From positions 1-13,592 of the forward strand of contig JAISNG010000120.1 of the NCBI GenBank assembly GCA_031276365.1: 13,592 nucleotides of DNA, in the 5' to 3' direction. The position numbers and the translations under genes were made by a program. Under the pieces are notes generated by a model, which saw only the letters and a list, made by a program, of their open reading frames with translations, was not told where the DNA came from and ran no database searches. This DNA comes from Campylobacteraceae bacterium. GTDB lineage: Bacteria; Campylobacterota; Campylobacteria; Campylobacterales; Campylobacteraceae. Below are positions 1 through 5,351 of the stretch, piece after piece; position 1 is the first letter of the stretch; each line of letters opens with the position of its first letter.

Positions 1-50
1 TAGTGGAGTATGAAAAGTTTGATTTTTATATAAAAAGAGCTTTGGAATAG
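1..50 (+). CDS. C-terminal end of an unidentified upstream gene (partial)
   Basis: An open frame enters from the left edge and ends at TAG 48-50. Only 15 residues are visible, ending in YEKFDFYIKRALE. The stop codon overlaps the AGGAG ribosome binding site of xseB, and only nine bases separate it from the xseB start, so it is probably the preceding gene of the same operon. Too little is visible to name it. The other two forward frames are closed by stops within this stretch, which supports this frame. Confidence 0.5.
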   Translation, partial: VEYEKFDFYIKRALE

Positions 51-59
51 GAGAACAAA

Positions 60-257
60 ATGGCTAAAACGGAGAAATTTGAAGAGAAAATAGAGAAGGC
101 AAAGGAGCTTTTGGAAAAGCTAAGCTCTCCATCGTTGCCGCTTGAAGAGAGTATAGCCTATTACAAAGAGGGCGTAAAAATTCTAAAAGAGGCGTCAAGT
201 TTACTGGAAAACGCCAAACAGGAATTTAAAATTCTCTCGGAGGAGAAAAACTTATGA
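60..257 (+). CDS. xseB: Exodeoxyribonuclease VII small subunit (XseB)
   Basis: Predicted small subunit of exonuclease VII, a cytoplasmic nuclease that degrades single-stranded DNA into oligonucleotides from either end; several XseB copies bind each catalytic XseA. The 65-residue protein is a charged helical hairpin, the usual size and build of the family. Helix 1 is roughly residues 5-22 (FEEKIEKAKELLEKL), followed by the SPSLPLEESIAYYKEGVK turn typical of XseB and helix 2 to about residue 60. The ATG at 60 has AGGAG at 49-53, six bases upstream. The stop codon overlaps the next start by 4 nt (ATGA at 254-257), so the two are probably translationally coupled. XseA itself is not recognisable in the window; whether the partial gene to the left is xseA cannot be told. 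Confidence 0.9.
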   Translation: MAKTEKFEEKIEKAKELLEKLSSPSLPLEESIAYYKEGVKILKEASSLLENAKQEFKILSEEKNL

Positions 258-1054
258 GTGTCAAAGCCGCTGCCATTCAACTTCAAACGCTTCCAATGAG
301 CAATGCGAGATTAGACCACTATATCATGCAGTGCTGCAAAAGCGGCGCAAATCTCATAGTTTTGGGAGAGTATGTGCTGAATAATTTTTTCAAGGAGATT
401 GAGAAGATTCCCGTATCCATGATAAAAGAGCAGTCAGAGCGCAGACTTGGGGTTATAAAGGATTTTGCGAAAAAGTACAATGTAACAATAATCGCACCGA
501 TTGTTTTATGCAAAAACGGCAAACTCTATAAAGTAGTCATGCGCGTTGCGCCAAGTATGTCGTTTTTTTATGAACAGAAAATTTTGATAAACTACAAATA
601 TTGGAACGAAGATAGATTTTTTGCGAACGATACAAAAAATATATCCATTCCCGTATTTATGCATGAAGGCTTGAGGGTAGGTATTATCAGTGGTTTTGAA
701 GCGCATTTTGACCTGTTTTGGCAGCAGGCGATGAAAAAGGGAGTGGATTTGGTTTTGATGCCAAGTGTTAGCACATTTGAATCAAGCGCAAGATGGAATG
801 AACTTTTGAAAACAAGAGCATTTTTGAACAGCGTCTATATTTTGCGTGTAAACAGAATAGGAAATTTCAAGGACAAAACGCACACGTGGTATTTTTATGG
901 CGATACAGCTTTGTATTTGCCAGACGGTACTTTGGAAGACTCTTTGGGCGATAAGGAAGGAGTGCTTATAGGTGCGGTGGATAGCAGTTTGAGTGCGGAA
1001 GCAAGGAAAATCTGCGGCTTTAAAAATCAGCTTTCAAGAAGAGAACTCTTATAA
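254..1054 (+). CDS. Nitrilase-superfamily (carbon-nitrogen hydrolase) protein lacking the catalytic cysteine
   Basis: A 266-residue protein with the alpha-beta-beta-alpha fold of the carbon-nitrogen hydrolase superfamily, at the usual length. The glutamate of the Glu-Lys-Cys triad is visible as E39 in VLGEYV, and the lysine as K109 in YEQKIL. The strand that normally carries the nucleophile (consensus GvxICyDxRFP) reads RVGIISGFEAHFD at 141-153, placing glycine 147 where cysteine is required; E149 and H151 also replace the usual Asp and Arg. The remaining Cys residues (27, 28, 86, 254) are not in an equivalent place. The downstream segment GVDLVLMPS and RWNELLKTRAFLNSVYILRVNR is typical of the fold. 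I recall similar proteins next to housekeeping genes in Helicobacter and Campylobacter, there annotated as hydrolases. Inference: not a normal amidase; it may bind a ligand or act structurally. The start overlaps the xseB stop. Confidence 0.85.
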   Translation: MSVKAAAIQLQTLPMSNARLDHYIMQCCKSGANLIVLGEYVLNNFFKEIEKIPVSMIKEQSERRLGVIKDFAKKYNVTIIAPIVLCKNGKLYKVVMRVAPSMSFFYEQKILINYKYWNEDRFFANDTKNISIPVFMHEGLRVGIISGFEAHFDLFWQQAMKKGVDLVLMPSVSTFESSARWNELLKTRAFLNSVYILRVNRIGNFKDKTHTWYFYGDTALYLPDGTLEDSLGDKEGVLIGAVDSSLSAEARKICGFKNQLSRRELL

Positions 1055-1125
1055 AACATAAGACGGTTGAAGTATAGGGTGCGCTGTTGTTTTTAAAAGA
1101 GGATTTTTATAAAAAACTTATAAAA

Positions 1126-1146
1126 AGCGGAGAGAGACTCTCCGCT
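1126..1146 (-). terminator. Intrinsic terminator of the cytochrome gene
   Basis: A perfect 9-bp stem (AGCGGAGAG / CTCTCCGCT) with a 3-nt loop lies eight bases beyond the cytochrome stop codon. On the minus strand it is followed by TTTTTATAAG and a second T run, the form of a rho-independent terminator. On the plus strand the sequence after the stem is TGAAAATTTA, so it is less suited to end the xseB-nitrilase transcript, although the hairpin sits between the two convergent genes and could serve both. Confidence 0.85.
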
Positions 1147-1153
1147 TGAAAAT

Positions 1154-2368
1154 TTAGAAATTTACATCCAATGAGGCAACAGGATAGTTTTTATTAAATA
1201 TTGGGTCGCTGAAGTTGATGAGTTTTAGTATTCTGTCGCTTACAAGTCTGTAAGTTACTGTTACTTTGGCGCTTGTTGCGTTGGGGAATTTCGGAATGCT
1301 CAATTTTCTGCTCTCATGAGGAGAGAGCCTGTTGTCGCTTTTGATGGAAGACGCAAGGTAAGGTATCGTCTCTCTGCCTTTTTTATCAACATATACGATT
1401 TCAAGCGTATATGTCTGTGTATCAACAACATTTGCGCCGTTTTTAAACTCTATCTTGATATCCATGCTTCTGCCGCCAAATCCCGTAGGCGCTTTGTGCG
1501 GAGTGAGATTTGTAACTTCAAGTATGATGTTGTTGCCATCGGGTTTTGCATTAAGGCTTAGCGTCTCTTTCATAATGTCGCTGTTTCTCGCTCCTTCAAA
1601 AAGGTGAGAGCGGATGTTGCGCTCTTTGGCTGTGATGCCGGCTTTCGTTATCTCAGGAGTTATTACGCCTTTTCTTTTTGTACTCATGTGGCAGTCGGCG
1701 CATTTTTGGCTTGTATCATCGCTTCCTATGAACTCTTTGCCTGTTGCGTACAACTCTACTTTAGTATCTGTTTCACCGCCGAAATGGCAAACCATGCAGA
1801 GTTTATCGGGATTTAAAAAGTGGTCTTTTTGTATTGATTTGTGAATTCCAGCTCTGCCGTCATCTTCAAATGGACCGAAAACAACGTCTCTTGGACCCCA
1901 CTCAACAGCCTTGAAACCTCTCATCTCCATGTCCATACTCTCATTTACTTTTTCTACGTTATGGCAGATGTTGCAACTGATACCGTCTTTAAGCGAGATA
2001 TTTCCGACCGAAGCCTCTATGCGTTTTGTCTGTTCGGTTTCAACATTTAAAACTTTCGCCAACGTGAAAGAGTCTTTGCCGCTGATTTCCTTAATGGTCA
2101 TTTTTGGGTTATGACATTGCGCACATCCTACAAGAATGCTCTCTTCTGGCTGGTATGTAACGCGGCTCATATAATTTACTATAGCTTTATATATAGGGTT
2201 GCTGTCTATATGCGAGCGCGAATGCCAAGTGGTAGACCAATCTTTTTGCTGGTCCTTGTGGCAGCTGAAGCAAACATAAGAACTTGTAGCAGCTCCGCTT
2301 AACTGTGCATACGCAAAAGAGGTCGAACATATTATCAAGCCCATAAAACAGAGTAGTTTTGTTTTCAT
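1154..2368 (-). CDS. Periplasmic pentahaem c-type cytochrome (cytochrome c554-like)
   Basis: A 404-residue secreted haem protein. Residues 1-22 form a signal peptide with a hydrophobic core and a probable AYA cleavage site. Five CXXCH haem attachment motifs follow at C33, C82, C132, C191 and C223 (CFSCH, CAQCH, CNICH, CMVCH, CADCH). The stretch after the first, with W44 and H49/H53, resembles the start of cytochrome c554-type multihaem domains. Free histidines such as H175, H183, H255 and H291 are candidate distal ligands. Residues about 270-404 are beta-rich and contain NLTPHKAPTG, like the H-x-x-P-T-G element of some multihaem cytochromes. Presumed role is periplasmic electron transfer; the partner and terminal acceptor are unknown, and no oxidoreductase gene lies beside it. 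The ATG is preceded by TTAGGA eight bases away. It is monocistronic: the gene ends at its own terminator and diverges from dapC. Confidence 0.88.
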   Translation of the reverse strand: MKTKLLCFMGLIICSTSFAYAQLSGAATSSYVCFSCHKDQQKDWSTTWHSRSHIDSNPIYKAIVNYMSRVTYQPEESILVGCAQCHNPKMTIKEISGKDSFTLAKVLNVETEQTKRIEASVGNISLKDGISCNICHNVEKVNESMDMEMRGFKAVEWGPRDVVFGPFEDDGRAGIHKSIQKDHFLNPDKLCMVCHFGGETDTKVELYATGKEFIGSDDTSQKCADCHMSTKRKGVITPEITKAGITAKERNIRSHLFEGARNSDIMKETLSLNAKPDGNNIILEVTNLTPHKAPTGFGGRSMDIKIEFKNGANVVDTQTYTLEIVYVDKKGRETIPYLASSIKSDNRLSPHESRKLSIPKFPNATSAKVTVTYRLVSDRILKLINFSDPIFNKNYPVASLDVNF

Positions 2369-2395
2369 AAAATAAATCCTAAAAAATATTAATGA

Positions 2396-2447
2396 GACGA
2401 TTTTAACACAAATTAATTTAATTATTCTTGATTGGCGTTAAATCGTC
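2396..2447. repeat. Inverted repeat at the cytochrome promoter
   Basis: GACGATTTTAAC at 2396-2407 is mirrored by GTTAAATCGTC at 2437-2447. The arms are complementary over 11 bp with one extra T in the left arm, separated by 29 bases of almost pure A/T. Arm centres are about 40 bases apart, near four helical turns. The left arm covers the candidate -10 of the cytochrome gene and the right arm sits about 35-45 bases upstream of it. This looks more like a bipartite operator than an RNA hairpin, because the right arm should lie upstream of the transcript start. Confidence 0.5.
2400..2408 (-). promoter_or_regulatory. Candidate -10 box for the cytochrome gene
   Basis: On the minus strand TGTTAAAAT gives an extended -10 (TGt-TAAAAT) about 31 bases upstream of the cytochrome ATG, leaving a leader of roughly 25 nt that includes AGGA. 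There is no clear -35, as is common in Campylobacterota. The box lies inside the left arm of an inverted repeat (2396-2407), so a regulator binding the repeat would cover it. Confidence 0.45.
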
Positions 2448-2519
2448 CGACATTTTATCATAAATAAAGCAGAAAATAATCATAAAATAATGTGATACGC
2501 CAAATAGCAGCGCAGATTG

Positions 2520-2571
2520 CTCTTTTAAGCCGTTGTTTGATAAAATTATCTTTTATTTTGCCTTAAAAGAG
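2520..2571. repeat. Inverted repeat flanking the dapC -10 region
   Basis: CTCTTTTAAG at 2520-2529 and CTTAAAAGAG at 2562-2571 form a perfect 10-bp inverted repeat with a 32-base spacer that contains the candidate -10 of the dapC operon. The right arm also supplies the purine-rich AAAAGAGAG that acts as the ribosome binding site. Depending on the true start site, it is either an operator pair around the promoter or, if transcription begins further upstream, a hairpin that hides the ribosome binding site. Confidence 0.45.
2541..2546 (+). promoter_or_regulatory. Candidate -10 box for the dapC-murC-mutS2 operon
   Basis: GATAAAATTATC at 2540-2551 contains TAAAAT, placed to start transcription near 2553 and leave a leader of about 24 nt before the ATG at 2577. 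No convincing -35 is seen. It is the only plausible promoter found immediately before the operon. Confidence 0.4.
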
Positions 2572-2576
2572 AGATA

Positions 2577-3704
2577 ATGAATTTTCAGCCTTATCCGTTT
2601 GAAAAGTTGAACAGCCTGCTTTCGTCGGTAATATCAAACGAAAAGTTAAAGCCGCTGATTTTGACGATAGGAGAGCCACAGTTTGAGACTCCGGAGTTTA
2701 TTCGCGAGTGTTTAAAAAACAGTTCGCACCTTTTAAATAAATACCCAAAAATTGCGGGCGAGCAGATACTTCGCGATTCGCAGATAAATTTTGTCAAAAG
2801 ACGCTTTAGCGTTGATTTGCAGCCAAACGAACTTGTAACAACGTCAGGCACGCGCGAGGCGCTTTTCAATCTGCCGCAGTTTTTGCTCTTTGATAAACCA
2901 AATCCTCTCATAGCATATCCAAATCCTTTTTATCAGATTTATGAAGGAGCGGCGATAGCGTCGCGCGCTAAAAGCGTATATCTTCATATTACGCCGCAAA
3001 ACGGATTTAAGCCCGAAGCTGACGAGAGTGTTTTAAAAGAGTGCGATTTGGTTATATTGAACTCCCCATCAAATCCGACCGCTTCTGTGATGAATTTGAA
3101 AGAGTTAAAAAAATGGGTAGAATTAGCGTTAAAGTATGATTTTGTACTTATCAATGACGAATGTTATAGTGAGATTTACTCCGACGGCGCGCCTCACTCG
3201 TTATTAAATGCTTCCAAGGCGGCTGGAAATGGCAGTTTCAAAAATATTTTGGTTTTAAACTCCATATCCAAACGCTCATGCGCTCCTTCATTGCGTTCAG
3301 GTTTTGTTGCAGGAGACGGTGGTATTTTAAGCAAATATGCCAAATATAGAACATACGCGGGCTGCGCGTCTGGAGCGCCTTTGCAGCTTGCTGCGGCGGA
3401 GGCTTGGAATAACGAGCGCCATGTAGAAAAAATAAGACAAAAGTATATTAAAAATTTTGAATTGGCAAGCGAGATTTTGGGCGTACATAAGAGATTTGCA
3501 ACATTTTATATTTGGTTTGAAGTTGAAAATGACGAAGAGTTTTCAAAAGAGCTTTATGCAAAGAAAAATGTTAAGGTTTTGCCTGGAAGTTATCTTGGAC
3601 GCGAGGGCGCAGGCAAAGGGTATGTGCGAATAGCGCTTGTTTTGGAGGAGCAGGATACTAAAGAGGCTCTTACGCGGATAGCGGATTTTATGAAAGGCAG
3701 ATAA
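2577..3704 (+). CDS. dapC: PLP aminotransferase, probable succinyldiaminopimelate transaminase (DapC)
   Basis: A 375-residue fold-type I PLP aminotransferase. Key elements in order: LTIGEPQFETP (29-39, substrate loop), TSGTREALF (89-97, phosphate contact), AYPNPFYQIYEGAA (113-126), LNSPSNPT (161-168, N166), INDECYSEIY (192-201, D194 and Y197 against the cofactor), SISKRSCAPSLRSGF (229-243) with K232 as the Schiff-base lysine, and GYVRIAL with R351 as the substrate carboxylate clamp. The DapC call (N-succinyl-L,L-diaminopimelate and 2-oxoglutarate in the lysine/meso-DAP pathway) rests on overall resemblance and on the neighbouring murC, a pairing I recall in Helicobacter (HP0624-HP0623). An ArgD-like or broad-specificity aminotransferase is the alternative. 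The ATG at 2577 has a weak AAGAGAG binding site. The stop is one base from the murC start. Confidence 0.8.
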   Translation: MNFQPYPFEKLNSLLSSVISNEKLKPLILTIGEPQFETPEFIRECLKNSSHLLNKYPKIAGEQILRDSQINFVKRRFSVDLQPNELVTTSGTREALFNLPQFLLFDKPNPLIAYPNPFYQIYEGAAIASRAKSVYLHITPQNGFKPEADESVLKECDLVILNSPSNPTASVMNLKELKKWVELALKYDFVLINDECYSEIYSDGAPHSLLNASKAAGNGSFKNILVLNSISKRSCAPSLRSGFVAGDGGILSKYAKYRTYAGCASGAPLQLAAAEAWNNERHVEKIRQKYIKNFELASEILGVHKRFATFYIWFEVENDEEFSKELYAKKNVKVLPGSYLGREGAGKGYVRIALVLEEQDTKEALTRIADFMKGR

Positions 3705-3705
3705 T

Positions 3706-5016
3706 TTGAAAAAAATACATTTTATAGGTATCGGCGGTATCGGTATCTCCGCACTTGCAAGATTTTTGAAACAGAAAGGTTATGAGATTTCTGGCTCAGA
3801 TATAAAAGCTTCAAAAATTACCAAAGAGCTTGAGGAAGAGGGAGTAAATGTAACTATTCCTCATGATGAAAACGCGATAGACAATCAGGATTATGTTGTA
3901 TATTCTGCGGCGATAAAAGAGTCCAATGCAGAGCTTGCAAAAGCGAGAAAAATGGGTAAAAATGTATTTTCACGCAAAGACGCACTACTGTTTATATTGA
4001 AAGAAAAACGCGTATTTTCCGTGTGCGGCGCACATGGTAAAAGTACGACAAGCGCGATGCTTGCCTCCTTGATAGAGGGTTCTATGATAATCGGCGCGAT
4101 AAGCAAGCAGTTTAACTCAAACATGCTTTTACATGAGAGTGATAATATCGTATTTGAAGCGGACGAGAGCGACGAGAGTTTTTTAAACTCCAACCCCTAC
4201 ATCGCAGTCGTTACAAACGCCGAACCAGAACACATGGAGTATTATAATCACGACCTGAACCGTTTTTACGGCGCATATACAAATTTTCTTTTGAGTGCAA
4301 AAATAAGAGTTATAAACGCCGAAGACGATTTTTTGAAAACGCTTACAAAGCTTGATGCGATAAGGCTTTATCCTTCGCATGATATAAAGGATTTGCGCTA
4401 TTTTATCCGAAATGACGAACCGTACACGGCTTTTACGCTAAAGGATTTGGGCAGTTTTGAAGTGTACGGCATCGGATATCATATCGCGCTTGACGCTTCT
4501 TTGGCGATTTTGGCGGCACTGAATGATTTGCCGCTCGAAAAGATAAGAGAGAAATTAAAAGAGTTCAGAGGTATCAAAAAACGCTTTGACATTATAAAAA
4601 GTTCAAAAGATTTTATCCTTATAGACGATTATGCGCATCACCCTACAGAGATAAGCGCAACGCTCAAATCAGCTAAAATTTACGCGCAGATGATGGGATT
4701 TGGGCAGATAACCGCTATATGGCAACCACATAAATATTCGCGCGTAACGGACAATCTGGAAGCTTTTACCAAATGTTTCAAAGGCGTTCATGAGTTGATA
4801 ATTTTGCCTGTATATTCTGCGGGCGAAGCGGAGATAAAGATAGATTTTGAAAGCGAATTTAGCTCTTACAATCCTCTATTTGCCGACAAAATAGAGCGTG
4901 AAGAGAGCGCAATTGCCGTTTTAAAAGACGGCAAAGTCTTGAGGAAAATAGATAAAGGATTTATTATCGGTTTTGGTGCGGGCGATATAACATATCAGTT
5001 AAGAGGCGGTTTTTGA
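3706..5016 (+). CDS. murC: UDP-N-acetylmuramate--L-alanine ligase (MurC)
   Basis: Cytoplasmic ATP-dependent ligase that adds L-alanine, the first stem-peptide residue, to UDP-MurNAc. All three Mur ligase domains are present in 436 residues. The N-terminal Rossmann domain has HFIGIGGIGISALA at 5-18 and the SGSDIK strand end at 29-34. The ATPase domain has the P-loop CGAHGKSTTSAML at 107-119, EADESDESF at 151-159 and TNAEPEHMEYY at 170-180. The C-terminal domain carries DDYAHHPTEI at 307-316, WQPHKYSR at 339-346 and GFGAGDI at 422-428. The start is TTG at 3706: the protein then begins MKKIHFIGIGG, as the family does, and AAAGG at 3693-3697 lies eight bases upstream inside the end of dapC. The short family length and the GAHGKST form (not GTHGKTT) match what I recall for Campylobacterota. 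It overlaps the next gene by one base. Confidence 0.96.
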   Translation: MKKIHFIGIGGIGISALARFLKQKGYEISGSDIKASKITKELEEEGVNVTIPHDENAIDNQDYVVYSAAIKESNAELAKARKMGKNVFSRKDALLFILKEKRVFSVCGAHGKSTTSAMLASLIEGSMIIGAISKQFNSNMLLHESDNIVFEADESDESFLNSNPYIAVVTNAEPEHMEYYNHDLNRFYGAYTNFLLSAKIRVINAEDDFLKTLTKLDAIRLYPSHDIKDLRYFIRNDEPYTAFTLKDLGSFEVYGIGYHIALDASLAILAALNDLPLEKIREKLKEFRGIKKRFDIIKSSKDFILIDDYAHHPTEISATLKSAKIYAQMMGFGQITAIWQPHKYSRVTDNLEAFTKCFKGVHELIILPVYSAGEAEIKIDFESEFSSYNPLFADKIEREESAIAVLKDGKVLRKIDKGFIIGFGAGDITYQLRGGF

Positions 5017-5351
5017 TGGCGGTTTTTATACGTGCTTTTTTAGCTCTTATTTTGGCGCTTATGATTGTATTTGTCATCTCCAAAAAAGGCTTCACGCCTC
5101 TTAAGCGCGCTATTATCGGCTTTTTGGCGCTGCTTCTTATAATAGCCGCCGTGTTTTATGAGATAAGTTATTCAAAACAAAATATACAGGACAGAGAAAT
5201 TTTAGGCGCGTTTGAGCAAAACAAAACCCTCAAGTGTAAAGGCAGCGAGATAACCTCTTCGGAGTTTAGCTATATTGGCGGTACGAAAGTTTTTGCGCGC
5301 AAAGACGGCAAAGGCATTATCGTCTCTATAAAGGATTGTGAGGTCAAATAG
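5016..5351 (+). CDS. Small membrane protein between murC and mutS2, function unknown
   Basis: A 111-residue protein of unknown function. Two hydrophobic segments (about 3-22 and 32-50) are joined by a lysine/arginine-rich loop (KKGFTPLKR, 23-31). By the positive-inside rule the loop is cytoplasmic, so both termini, including the soluble domain 52-111, would face the periplasm. That domain holds just two cysteines (C74 and C108), which could pair as a disulfide. I chose ATG 5016, forming TGATG with the murC stop and placed nine bases after AGAGG; a TTG one codon earlier would only add one methionine. The stop overlaps the mutS2 GTG by one base. I recall a membrane protein at the same place in H. 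pylori and C. jejuni, which argues for a real conserved gene, possibly envelope-related. Confidence 0.85.
   Translation: MAVFIRAFLALILALMIVFVISKKGFTPLKRAIIGFLALLLIIAAVFYEISYSKQNIQDREILGAFEQNKTLKCKGSEITSSEFSYIGGTKVFARKDGKGIIVSIKDCEVK

Noticed and set aside
5013..5015. TTG as start of the two-TM protein
   Set aside because: ATG three bases later fits the TGATG stop-start overlap and has suitable spacing to AGAGG.
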